The position numbers and the translations under genes are program-made. A DNA stretch of 64,000 bases, from NCBI GenBank assembly GCA_046155615.1, contig JBJXFP010000010.1, positions 1 to 64,000 on the forward strand, in the 5' to 3' direction. The notes below the pieces were generated by a model. The model searched no databases. It was not told where the DNA came from and saw nothing but the letters and a program-made list of their open reading frames with translations. The first letter of the stretch is position 1. Every line of letters starts with the position of its first letter. The DNA comes from JANNVZ01 sp046155615. Its GTDB lineage: Bacteria > Bacteroidota > Bacteroidia > Flavobacteriales_D > Sanyastnellaceae. Positions 53,432 through 62,265 of the stretch are shown piece by piece.

Positions 53432-54730
53432 ATGCGTCATCTCCTCATCACCATTTTAGTGTCGATACACGTTAACAGCGCTGCCCAGGAATATGTGGAG
53501 ATATGCGACTGTACGAAAGGAGTACAGGGTGTGTGCATAGAATATTTGGACAGCATGTGGCAGCCTACCTCACGCAGTGCTGCAAGGTGGTATTACTACA
53601 ACTACAGTTTTGGTCGTTATCGTTTTTTTGATTGGAGCTGGAGCAAAAAATTTGTGAGAAACAATACCTTGATTGCAACTGACAGTGCAGCATCTGCTGC
53701 GGAAGCACCGCTACCATTGGATGGCAAGTACTACTGGACAGAGAAGGAGAGCCAAACAATAAGTGTGGAACAAACATTCAGCAACGGATGGCCAAATGGT
53801 CAGACAAAGGCCTATTCAAAAAAAGGATATTTGCTTGAGTGTCTCGATTTTGAATCGCCATACAACCGCGGCAAATTTTCGATGATGTGCCATCTATACC
53901 ACAAAGGAAAATTAGATGTGCAATGCCTATTCGCAATAGACATGACAGAAAATCGCAGCTACGCATTGGACATACCCTGGAAGGTGAATGAGCCACCCAC
54001 TGCATTGGGCATACTTCCAAAATATCAGCGTTCGCTCATATTAGACATACAAGGGTTGCGGAATGAGCACCTCTCGGCCACGCTCACCCCTAATCTTTTT
54101 CATCTTATTGGTGAAAGTTGCTATGCTGCACATTCAGAGCCTATGCGCTATGCATCTGCAGTTGACAGCAGCCATTCGCAGACGAACAATTTTCTTACAC
54201 TCTATCAGCAAGCCCGTGGCTGGCGAACCAATCAGATATATGCAAGTGGCGACCAGAAAAATGAAATACTGAGCACACCTACCACCGCAGATGTTTTTAT
54301 TGATGATAGTGAAATAGAATTGTTGAAAATGTGTCGCAGCTCATTGCGAGAGAATGAGGTGAGGCACTTGCTGGTATCCATAGATACACTGCAAATGGCA
54401 CTATACCAATTTGCAGATACAAGTGAAGAAGTAAACGAAGCACTTCAATTTGTGGATCGATTCGCGGGGCAACTCATGCAATACATGCGGCTGAATGTTA
54501 CAGAAATGGATTGGAATTGTGTGCTGATAACTAGCAGCAGCAAAACAGATGATACCGTGCCGTGGATACTTTGGGGTGAAAGTGTAAGAAGCAATTTTGC
54601 ATTGCCGAACCCTATCACGAGCCCACAGTCGCTCAGCACTTTCGCGGCCTTTGCTCACTTAGATGTAGATGATGAACTAAACACACATGTACTGAAGCAA
54701 TGCTATGAGGCAGAGCACAAAAGGAAGTGA
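53432..54730 (+). CDS. Exported protein of unknown function
   Basis: 432-residue protein with a signal peptide (MRHLLITILVSIHVNSAAQ). The N-terminal part has a Cys pair (EICDCTKG) and many aromatic residues (RWYYYNYSFGRYRFFDW). A segment NGQTKAYSKKGYLLEC resembles one MORN-like repeat. The rest is mixed with no recognised domain, lipobox or T9SS domain. It is probably periplasmic. It has a convincing promoter just upstream but no functional context between recG and the peptidase gene. Confidence 0.55.
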   Translation: MRHLLITILVSIHVNSAAQEYVEICDCTKGVQGVCIEYLDSMWQPTSRSAARWYYYNYSFGRYRFFDWSWSKKFVRNNTLIATDSAASAAEAPLPLDGKYYWTEKESQTISVEQTFSNGWPNGQTKAYSKKGYLLECLDFESPYNRGKFSMMCHLYHKGKLDVQCLFAIDMTENRSYALDIPWKVNEPPTALGILPKYQRSLILDIQGLRNEHLSATLTPNLFHLIGESCYAAHSEPMRYASAVDSSHSQTNNFLTLYQQARGWRTNQIYASGDQKNEILSTPTTADVFIDDSEIELLKMCRSSLRENEVRHLLVSIDTLQMALYQFADTSEEVNEALQFVDRFAGQLMQYMRLNVTEMDWNCVLITSSSKTDDTVPWILWGESVRSNFALPNPITSPQSLSTFAAFAHLDVDDELNTHVLKQCYEAEHKRK

Positions 54731-54814
54731 GAAAAGTATTGGTTAGTGATTTAATCGGCATAGGTTGAGTCAATTAAATCACTTATCAAAGCATAATTGG
54801 AAATGTTTAGTAGC

Positions 54815-54848
54815 AAAAAACCCGCTCTGATTTTTCAGCAGCGGGTTT
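54815..54848 (-). terminator. Terminator of the M23 peptidase gene
   Basis: A 9-bp outer stem (54818-54826 with 54840-54848) and a 4-bp inner stem around a TTTT loop, one base bulged. The A-run at 54815-54820 gives the U-tract on the minus strand. It may also act for the convergent 53432-54730 gene. Confidence 0.75.
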
Positions 54849-54876
54849 GTATTTCTTGGTACGTTTTACTTCTTGC

Positions 54877-55830
54877 CTATTTGTACTTCAACTTCTGCCC
54901 CACTTTCAGTGTAGATGTTTTTTTGATTTTGTTCTGCTTACACAGCGCGTCCACTGTTGTCTTGTGTTTTTTGGCAATGGACGTCAGAGTTTCACCACTC
55001 TTTACAGTATGTGTTTTGGTAGTCTTTCTGGCGGCCAGCACCTTTGGATCGATGGCTACTTTTTCAGCGTAATCGAAATGTGTTTTTTCCAATTCAAATT
55101 CCCAGTCGCGCAGTGTTTTTTTGGACGGGTCCACTACTAAGTTCGGGTCAATGGCATCGCCCATGAATCGGATTTCGAAATGCAGATGTGCTCCATAAGA
55201 CCTGCCGGTGTTACCTCCAAGGCCAATCAACTGACCAGCTTCAACGTGATCACCGGGTTTCACTTTACGCTGAGACATGTGTGCGTACAAAGTCTCCAAT
55301 CCGTTGTTGTGGCGAATCACCACTACGTTGCCATACGAGGCGTGGTATTGTGAAATGCGCACCAACCCTTCCCAGGCCGCCATCACGTTGTCGCCCGTTT
55401 CCAGATCTATATCAAGCCCATAGTGCATACGGCCCCAGCGAGGTCCGAAGGGCGAAGTGATGTTGCCGTTGGTCGGATATACAAAATCACAATCGCTATG
55501 GCACAGCACGAATTCTTTGCCATCACCTACATGTTCTTTCGCATTTTTTTCGGCAAAAAGATTTTTGGTGTCCCAGCCACAATAGAGATCATAAGCAGGA
55601 ATGTTGGCCAATGAATCGGCAATGTTGTTCAACTCAAGTGGTGCCGATGGCTCCATGAAGAGGGCTGCTTCGTCAACCTCTTCCTCAGTGGCACCGCCCA
55701 TTTGAGGCTCATACACCTGCCACGAGGCAGTATCGGCAATAAGTTCAATGGCAGATTCAACCTGAGCTGAAAGGCTCAATGGAAAAATGGCAAGCAAAGC
55801 CAAGAGATATTTCCAGGTCAAAATTTTCAT
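54877..55830 (-). CDS. M23 metallopeptidase with C-terminal LysM domain
   Basis: 317-residue exported peptidoglycan hydrolase. After the signal peptide (LLALLAIFPLSLSAQ) and a linker of about 100 residues comes the lysostaphin-type M23 domain with the zinc ligands in MHYGLDID (H-x3-D) and AHLHFEI (HxH). LETLYAHM lies between them. A single LysM cell-wall-binding domain ends the protein (HTVKSGETLTSIAKKH...LKVGQKLKYK). Likely a cross-link endopeptidase in cell-wall remodelling. The ATG at 55830 is chosen for the signal peptide. Confidence 0.92.
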   Translation of the reverse strand: MKILTWKYLLALLAIFPLSLSAQVESAIELIADTASWQVYEPQMGGATEEEVDEAALFMEPSAPLELNNIADSLANIPAYDLYCGWDTKNLFAEKNAKEHVGDGKEFVLCHSDCDFVYPTNGNITSPFGPRWGRMHYGLDIDLETGDNVMAAWEGLVRISQYHASYGNVVVIRHNNGLETLYAHMSQRKVKPGDHVEAGQLIGLGGNTGRSYGAHLHFEIRFMGDAIDPNLVVDPSKKTLRDWEFELEKTHFDYAEKVAIDPKVLAARKTTKTHTVKSGETLTSIAKKHKTTVDALCKQNKIKKTSTLKVGQKLKYK

Positions 55831-56162
55831 TGCGGGGCGAAAGTAATTTGGCATCATAGGGTGAGATGACGGTTTCTTGTCAATGAAACGTTAACCACTT
55901 CTATGATGTTCTATGGCATTCGACCAGTGGTCGCAAATGCAGTGTGTGCAGTGCATAAGAGCCGACCAAATGCTAAACAATTTTAATCTGTACGCGGATT
56001 GGCGAAGCCTGCAAGCCGCCATGTACAAGCTTTTCAGTCAAAGGCATGGCACTGTACTCTATGTTCAAGCACAGGTTGGAAACTTTTTGACAGTAGGGAA
56101 ATGAGTGATGAAAGGAGTATTCAATATTCGCTTCCCTTTCGCGTCATGCTTTTTTCAAATAC
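55831..56162. other. Intergenic stretch without convincing gene
   Basis: This 332-bp divergent gap must hold promoters for the peptidase and patatin genes, but no exact TAnnTTTG element with partner was found. A 63-codon open frame at 55913-56104 has no signal, family or leader and is not called. I see no RNA gene. Confidence 0.5.
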
Positions 56163-58475
56163 ATGAAAACAAAAAATCAAACGTTGCATACTGAAGTATT
56201 CAGGTGGCTGATAACAATGGCCTGCCTGCTGTGGACTGGTGCGGAGAGCAGCGGGCAGCGTGTGGGTGTGGTGCTCAGTGGCGGAGGCGGCACTGCATTG
56301 GCTCATGTTGGTTTTTTGAAAGTCCTTGAGGCCAACGACATTCCGGTAGATTACATAGCCGGCACCAGCATGGGTGCAGTGATAGCCGCCATGTATGCAT
56401 GTGGCTACAGTGTGGCTGAAATAGACAGTGTGGTGCGCAGCGAAGAATTTTTGCAGATGGCCGAAGGCAGCATCAGTGAACAACTCAAATTCTATTTCAA
56501 AAACACCGACAACGATGCATCCATAGCCCGTGTAAAATACAGCAACGGTGAGTTGATCAACAACGTGCTTCCGGCCAACCTTATCAATCCTGTACTGCTT
56601 GACTGGAAGCTGATGGAAGGCTTTAGTCAGGCCGATGCTGCAAGCAACAACAACTTCGACAGTCTTTACATACCCTTTCGCTGCATAGCTGCAGATGTAG
56701 AAAACAAAAAACAAATAACTTTCAGAAACGGCCCGTTGAATGTGGCTGCGCGTGCATCATGCACTTATCCATTCTATCTGCCTCCTCGCAGGGTGGATGG
56801 GGTACTGTTATATGATGGTGGCATCTACAACAATTTTCCATCAGACATGCTTTATCAAGAATTTTTGCCTGATGTGATACTTGGCTGCAATGTGAGCGGT
56901 GATACTGATGCGCCAACAGAGGACAACATATTCTCCCAACTGCAAAGCATGATACTGAACCGCGTGGAGTATAAAAAACTGTGCGAGCTGATGCTGGTGG
57001 TGGAGCCTGATGTGAAAGGCATTGGCACCTTTGACTTTGCAGCAGGAAGCGCTGCAATAGCACTTGGCGAGAGGGCCACCACTGATAGCTTAGTCAGAAT
57101 AAATCAAATGGTAGCGCGCAAACAAACACTCGAAGAAAAAACTGACAAACGCATGGCATTCAGAAAAAAATTCAAGCCATTGGTGATAGAGCAAGTAGAA
57201 ATAACCGGACTTGATAAAGCACAAAACAACTATGTGAAAAAAGTATTTGGCCGCAAGAATGAACCACGTCACCTGAGTGAACTAAAAATTCCATACTTCC
57301 GTGTTTTTGATGATGACAAAATCAAAAGCATATTTCCAATAGCCATTTTGAATCCAGTTACTGGTAAGTACAACTTGCAACTGGATGTAAAAAAAGAGCG
57401 CGACCTGCGCCTTTCATTCGGTGGCAATTTTAGCTCACGCTCCATCAATACAGGGTTTGTGGGCTTGCAGTACAACTTGTTTGGTGCAACAGCGGCCACC
57501 CTTTCAGCCAATTCATATTTCGGCAGGTTCTATGGCTCTGTAAATAGCAGCGTTCGATGGGATTTTCCAGGCAGCTATCCTGTGGCCCTGCAGGCCGGCT
57601 TCACATTTAACCGGTGGGACTATTTCAAAAGCCTCGCTACATTTTTCGAAGATGTAAAACCATCATACATTTTGCTGAATGAAAGATTCGGAAACTTCTG
57701 CGTCACCACACCAGCCGGTAACAAAGGCGTGATGCGCACCGAGGCCATCTACGCTCTTATGTTCGATGAGTATTACCAGACCACCGAATTTCTTAGCAGC
57801 GACACGGCCGACCGCACTGAGTTCGAAGCCGGAATATTGCGCATGAATTGGGAACGCAACACACTGAACAAAAAACAATACGCCAACAAAGGCACCTGGC
57901 TTAGCATAAGCAGCAAGTATGTCTTTGGCGAAGAGACCTCACTACCCGGGAGCACCAATCCTGTGAGCGACACACTCAGCGACTACCACCAATGGTTTAC
58001 ATTCAAGTTTCAATACACCAATTTCTTTTTGCCTTTGAGAAAGTTCAATCTGGCCTTCGCCCTTGAAGGCATAGCCAGCACACAGGACTTTTTCAACAAC
58101 TACAGTTCGTCCACTATCATGGCGCCATCCTTCACCCCGGTGGCTGAAAGTAAAACATTGTTTTTGCCTCAGTTCAGAGCGCACAACTATGCATCGGCAG
58201 GGCTTATTGGTGTTTTGTCACTTACGAAGAGTATTGACTTGAGAGCCGAGGCTTATGCTTTCAATGCATTTGGCCGCATTGTCCCCAACCAGTTGAAAGA
58301 AGCCGAGTACGCCTGGGAGCAGCAACAATTCTTTATGGGTTCAGGCTCATTCATATTTCATTCGCCACTTGGTCCTGTAAGCCTCAGTGCCAACTACTAC
58401 GACCAGAAGGAAGTGCCGTGGAGTTTCCTGTTCAATTTTGGTTATATCATTTTCAACCGAAGTGCCCGGGACTGA
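56163..58475 (+). CDS. Patatin-like phospholipase fused to POTRA and outer-membrane barrel
   Basis: 770-residue protein with the layout of PlpD-type autotransporter lipases. A signal segment (FRWLITMACLLWTGAESSG) precedes the patatin domain with Ser 69 in GTSMG and Asp 218 in YDGGIYNN, the catalytic dyad. A POTRA-like region follows around residue 340 (VIEQVEITGLDKAQNNYV). A barrel of about 380 residues ends LFNFGYIIFNRS. The oxyanion loop reads GGGGTALAHVG, lacking the usual Arg/Lys of GGGxR/KG. Family and topology are well supported; substrate unknown. Confidence 0.88.
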   Translation: MKTKNQTLHTEVFRWLITMACLLWTGAESSGQRVGVVLSGGGGTALAHVGFLKVLEANDIPVDYIAGTSMGAVIAAMYACGYSVAEIDSVVRSEEFLQMAEGSISEQLKFYFKNTDNDASIARVKYSNGELINNVLPANLINPVLLDWKLMEGFSQADAASNNNFDSLYIPFRCIAADVENKKQITFRNGPLNVAARASCTYPFYLPPRRVDGVLLYDGGIYNNFPSDMLYQEFLPDVILGCNVSGDTDAPTEDNIFSQLQSMILNRVEYKKLCELMLVVEPDVKGIGTFDFAAGSAAIALGERATTDSLVRINQMVARKQTLEEKTDKRMAFRKKFKPLVIEQVEITGLDKAQNNYVKKVFGRKNEPRHLSELKIPYFRVFDDDKIKSIFPIAILNPVTGKYNLQLDVKKERDLRLSFGGNFSSRSINTGFVGLQYNLFGATAATLSANSYFGRFYGSVNSSVRWDFPGSYPVALQAGFTFNRWDYFKSLATFFEDVKPSYILLNERFGNFCVTTPAGNKGVMRTEAIYALMFDEYYQTTEFLSSDTADRTEFEAGILRMNWERNTLNKKQYANKGTWLSISSKYVFGEETSLPGSTNPVSDTLSDYHQWFTFKFQYTNFFLPLRKFNLAFALEGIASTQDFFNNYSSSTIMAPSFTPVAESKTLFLPQFRAHNYASAGLIGVLSLTKSIDLRAEAYAFNAFGRIVPNQLKEAEYAWEQQQFFMGSGSFIFHSPLGPVSLSANYYDQKEVPWSFLFNFGYIIFNRSARD

Positions 58476-58485
58476 TTGGCCGAAA

Positions 58486-58515
58486 AGAAAAAAGCCCGGC
58501 AGTCATGTCCGGACT
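58486..58515 (-). terminator. Terminator of the receiver-domain gene
   Basis: On the minus strand a 7-bp stem with one G-U pair (58515-58509 with 58499-58493) and a 9-nt loop is followed by six U (58493-58488). On the plus strand the stem has a mismatch, so it works mainly leftwards. Confidence 0.65.
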
Positions 58516-58550
58516 CTTATCCAATAAAAGGTTTAGACAATCAATATTAC

Positions 58551-59057
58551 TTATGTAAGCAGTCGCTGACGAAGTATGAATTCGAATTGCTGATTCTGCC
58601 TTTTGAGTTGTTGTATCAGCTTCTCGCGCTCAAATACAATCCTGAATTGCTCCCAGGCCTCAATCACCATGCGCGAAATTTCTTTCATATTAAATGGTTT
58701 TGAAATAATTCGGAAAACCTTACCCTTGTTGATGGCTTCCATTACAGGCACCAGCTCAGTATAGCCTGTCAACAATATGCGCTGCACATCAGGGTAGTGG
58801 TCAGATATGCTTTCCAAAAACTCAACACCACTCATGCTGGGCATGTTGTGGTCAGTTATCACAATCTGAATTTTTAGTTCGCCTATCATGGTATATGCCT
58901 CCACCGGATTGCTGGTGGTATATACATCAAACTCGTGCCTGAAGTTGGCAACAAAGCTGGTGAGGTTTGCTGTGTCATCATCTAAATACAACACTCTGGG
59001 TTTTTCGCTCAACTCTGGTTTTGGATTGGCATCGTGTCTGGTTGATTGCATTGTCAT
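58551..59057 (-). CDS. Single-domain response regulator with coiled-coil tail
   Basis: 168-residue cytoplasmic protein. The receiver domain (residues 20-140) has the acidic pair at 26-27 (LYLDDDTAN), phosphoacceptor Asp 69 (IVITDHNMP), Thr in LLTGYTE and Lys in IISKPFN. Instead of an output domain it ends in a helix rich in Glu, Gln and Arg (REKLIQQLKRQNQQFEF). The phosphorylated helix could recruit a partner. It is divergent from the ThiF/nitroreductase gene, in the same locus as a histidine kinase, so a cognate pair is plausible. ATGs at 59057 and 59051 are both possible; the frame is open to 59171. Confidence 0.88.
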   Translation of the reverse strand: MTMQSTRHDANPKPELSEKPRVLYLDDDTANLTSFVANFRHEFDVYTTSNPVEAYTMIGELKIQIVITDHNMPSMSGVEFLESISDHYPDVQRILLTGYTELVPVMEAINKGKVFRIISKPFNMKEISRMVIEAWEQFRIVFEREKLIQQLKRQNQQFEFILRQRLLT

Positions 59058-59259
59058 GGGGCAGAAGAATTTTTTTTGTCTGTGTTTTAAAATATCAACG
59101 CACTGTAACGAGAGAAATTCTGTTCGGTTACAGTAGTTGCATGCTTTTAGCCAATGGCCTAACAATCTCATCAGGGCTATTAGTGTTCATAAAACACTCA
59201 AAAAATCTTATGCACGCATTGCATCGGATTTAGTTTGCCACCGTCAATGCAAGCACCCC

Positions 59260-61554
59260 ATGTCTAACCTAACAAACCGACTGCGTGCTCAAACTTCTCC
59301 TGCTGACGACTCCAGTTTTCCTGTCTTTTTCAGACTTCGGAATGCTTCTGATCGCGCAGCCTTAAGTGAGTTGATAGAGCGAGTGATATCCATTCAAGTA
59401 CTGGATCAAATCGAAATGCAGATACGTGATTTGGTGAAGCTCGAAAATCCAACAAAAACACTTACTGATGAGGATTACGCTTTAGAAATATCCAATAAAC
59501 TAGGTGGACTGCCATCGGATGAATACGGAGTCTGGGTCTATTACCCTTGGCGCAAACAACTGATCCACTTATTGGATGAAGAAGAGTTCATACGAGTTCG
59601 CACCATTCGTAATGCCTACAAAATAACCTTCGAAGAACAAGCGATACTTCGGACAAAGAAGATAGGTGTGATTGGGCTGAGTGTTGGCCAATCGGTTTCC
59701 TTAGCACTTGCTATGGAGCGCATAGCGGGAGAAATAAGAATTGCGGACTTCGACACCCTCGAGTTGAGCAACATGAATCGCATTCGCACTGGCATATACA
59801 ATCTTGGCTTAAAGAAAACCGCCATGGTAGCCCGCGAGATTGCAGAGATAGATCCGTTCATCAAAGTGATTCGTTTTGATAAGGGTATCAGTCTGGAAAA
59901 CATAGATAGTTTTTTTGACAAAGGTGGCCGATTGGATTTGCTTGTGGAAGAATGTGATGGAATTGACATAAAAATATTGGCGAGAGAAAAAGCAAGAGAA
60001 AAGAGGATTCCAGTAGTGATGGATACAAGTGACCGTGGCATGCTGGATATTGAGATGTATGATTCGGAGCCAGAGTACCCGATTTTTCATGGTTTAGTTG
60101 ATCCTGAAATTTCTTATACGTTTTTGAAGACCCTCAAAACTTCAGAAGAAAAATTGCCTTACATATTGCCAATAGTTGGAAGCGAAACCATAAGCACCGC
60201 ATTCAAAAGTTCATTACTCGAGGTAGGGCAAACCATTTCAACCTGGCCACAATTAGCCAGTGACGTAAATATTGGAGGTTCTATCGCTGCACTCACCGCT
60301 AAGCAAATCATGTTGGGCAAGTCGGTAAAGTCAGGGCGCAAATGGTTTGACGCGGAGGAAATGCTCTTTGCTGGCAAACAGGATCACCAAGAAATAATTC
60401 TGAATGAATTGCCCCTGGAGCAGCGCACTGTAGAAAAACAAATCGAAGTATCAGGTGCATCAATGAGCACCGTGATTCCAGAAAATCAGCTCATAACTGA
60501 TATGGTGGGCGAAGCAACGAGAAGTTCATCACCAGGCAACACTCAAAAATGGAAATGGGTTTGGAAAAACGCAACACTCTTTCTCTTTATTGACAAACAA
60601 ATGGAAATTGGCTTTTCTGACAATTTTAGTTTTGGAAGCATGATGGCCATGGGAATGGCACTCGAGCAAATCCGAATCTCGGCATCTCATCGCCAAATGA
60701 ACGCCCAAGTTGTTCGGTCTGATATGCAAAAAACACCTCACCTCATTGCATATATCACCTTTCACAAGGCCAGTGAAGTTGCTTATCCATACCAATCACT
60801 ATTTGCATACCTAAACAACCGAACCACTTCGAGAGCCTATCCGTCAAGAACTACAATTCCTGCATTGAAATTGAAAGAGATATTACAGGAATTAGAAACT
60901 GTAGGTCTGAAATTCAAACTAATCACAGACACCGATCAGATTGACGAACTAGGCGTGCTCATTAGAAAGGGCGACAGAATAAGGCTAACAAACAAATACG
61001 GCCATGCCGATTTTTATGGCAATGAACTTCGCATTACGAAGGAGGAAAATGAAGCACATCGTGATGGCATAGATGCCGCGACACTGAATCTGACGCCTAA
61101 AGAATCAGCCGGTTTGCAACTGGCCAAAGACTCCAAAGCTATTGACTACCTCAGCCTCATATCAGGCGGCAAAGGCTTCGAGCAGTTCTCTGAAAAAGCG
61201 ATTGAAAGCGCATCTGCAATTGTTGTCATATTCGCACCAGATATGTCACGCGCGAGGCTAATAACAGTAGGGGAAGCCCTTCACAGAACATGGCTGCAGG
61301 CCACTCGCCTTGAGGTGGGCTTACACCCCATGACTGTATTGCAGATGTTGTTCAGCTATCTATTAGTGGACAAGCACAATTATATTCAAGTTCGTGAGAA
61401 AGCTGAAATTGAACGGTTGAAAAAGAACTTCGATCTGCTATTTCCCGAATTTGTTGATCAGCATTCACTTTTCACATTCCGTCTTTTTCCTGATGAAATG
61501 CGACAAAATGAAACTTTGAGAAAACCTACCAAAGAAAAATTGCTTTTTCTGTGA
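59260..61554 (+). CDS. ThiF/E1-like and nitroreductase fusion protein (Rv1355c-like)
   Basis: 764-residue cytoplasmic protein with two enzyme domains. Residues about 115-400 form an E1/ThiF adenylation fold: KIGVIGLSVGQS (134-145), IADFDTLELSNMNRIR (161-176, the D..SN.NR motif) and VEECDGID. Residues about 430-764 resemble a flavin nitroreductase (YLNNRTTSRAYPS, LQATRLEVGLHPMTVLQMLF). This is the plan of the Rv1355c family known from mycobacteria. No ubiquitin-like or ThiS-like substrate is encoded nearby. The GNAT gene's GTG start overlaps its stop (GTGA), so the products act together. ATG at 59260 chosen. Confidence 0.8.
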   Translation: MSNLTNRLRAQTSPADDSSFPVFFRLRNASDRAALSELIERVISIQVLDQIEMQIRDLVKLENPTKTLTDEDYALEISNKLGGLPSDEYGVWVYYPWRKQLIHLLDEEEFIRVRTIRNAYKITFEEQAILRTKKIGVIGLSVGQSVSLALAMERIAGEIRIADFDTLELSNMNRIRTGIYNLGLKKTAMVAREIAEIDPFIKVIRFDKGISLENIDSFFDKGGRLDLLVEECDGIDIKILAREKAREKRIPVVMDTSDRGMLDIEMYDSEPEYPIFHGLVDPEISYTFLKTLKTSEEKLPYILPIVGSETISTAFKSSLLEVGQTISTWPQLASDVNIGGSIAALTAKQIMLGKSVKSGRKWFDAEEMLFAGKQDHQEIILNELPLEQRTVEKQIEVSGASMSTVIPENQLITDMVGEATRSSSPGNTQKWKWVWKNATLFLFIDKQMEIGFSDNFSFGSMMAMGMALEQIRISASHRQMNAQVVRSDMQKTPHLIAYITFHKASEVAYPYQSLFAYLNNRTTSRAYPSRTTIPALKLKEILQELETVGLKFKLITDTDQIDELGVLIRKGDRIRLTNKYGHADFYGNELRITKEENEAHRDGIDAATLNLTPKESAGLQLAKDSKAIDYLSLISGGKGFEQFSEKAIESASAIVVIFAPDMSRARLITVGEALHRTWLQATRLEVGLHPMTVLQMLFSYLLVDKHNYIQVREKAEIERLKKNFDLLFPEFVDQHSLFTFRLFPDEMRQNETLRKPTKEKLLFL

Positions 61555-62255
61555 AAATTTATTGCGAAGCATTCCATTCAACAGACAAACTCGATGCCTG
61601 GCACGAATATGTGGAAGGACATGCTCGCGTGCTACAAGACTTTGGCATTACCTCCCTCACAAGCCATGGCGAGGAGTGGCTAAGCAACAACCACGTATAT
61701 GTAATAACAGCGCGTGATGAAAATGGCAGAATGATCGGGGGAATAAAAGTGCATAAAGTAGATCCACACTTCAAGCTGCCGGTGGAATTGGCCATTGATC
61801 ATCTAACACCGCAGATAACCGAAGACATTGGCCGGAGCAGTATCGAAGGGGCTGGTGAGATCTGTGGGCTGTGGATAGGCAAAGACACAGGCCGAATGGG
61901 CATGGCCTACTACTTAACGCGAGTAGCCATAGCTATTTGCGAACCATTAGGTATCAAAACAATTTGGGGAATTTCGTCACCATTCACGCTAAACATGTTT
62001 CTGGCCACAGGCTATACCATCATTGAAGAATATGGCGACAGTGGAAACTACATCTATCCGATTCCCGGATTCATTTCTACCGCAGTGGTTATAAAAAACA
62101 CATACACCATCACAACCGCAACTGAAATACACCGTTCGCGCATTTTCAGTCTGCGTAGTAAACCCGTGCAGGTCGCCACTGAGGCACACAACGAATTTCG
62201 GATAGATATTTCTTATAACCTTTCTTCGGTGTTTCCCGTTGAATCGGCACATTAA
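61551..62255 (+). CDS. GNAT/LuxI-fold acyltransferase
   Basis: 234-residue cytoplasmic protein whose order of elements resembles the GNAT/autoinducer-synthase fold: VITARDENGRMIGGIKVHK (beta strand pair), GEICGLWIGKDTGRMGMAYYLTRVAIAIC (acyl-CoA-binding loop and helix), and TIWGISSPFTLNMFLATGYTIIEEYG. The C-terminal 50 residues form extra beta strands. The sequence recalls LuxI-like or exosortase-associated acyltransferases, but conserved LuxI residues are not all clear. It starts with GTG overlapping the upstream stop; the histidine kinase follows 10 nt later. Confidence 0.65.
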   Translation: MKIYCEAFHSTDKLDAWHEYVEGHARVLQDFGITSLTSHGEEWLSNNHVYVITARDENGRMIGGIKVHKVDPHFKLPVELAIDHLTPQITEDIGRSSIEGAGEICGLWIGKDTGRMGMAYYLTRVAIAICEPLGIKTIWGISSPFTLNMFLATGYTIIEEYGDSGNYIYPIPGFISTAVVIKNTYTITTATEIHRSRIFSLRSKPVQVATEAHNEFRIDISYNLSSVFPVESAH

Positions 62256-62265
62256 GGAATTCCAA

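Noticed and set aside
55913..56104. 63-codon open frame in the peptidase-patatin gap
   Set aside because: No leader, no signal, no family; composition unlike neighbouring genes.
56121..56714. Antisense open frame of 197 codons over the patatin start
   Set aside because: It lies opposite the signal peptide and catalytic domain of a clear gene and has no recognisable domain.
59260..62255. ThiF/E1 domain considered as part of an anti-phage system (type II CBASS or Bil-like)
   Set aside because: No E2, JAB peptidase, CD-NTase, ubiquitin-like protein or effector lies nearby, and the E1 domain is fused to a nitroreductase, which fits Rv1355c-like proteins instead.
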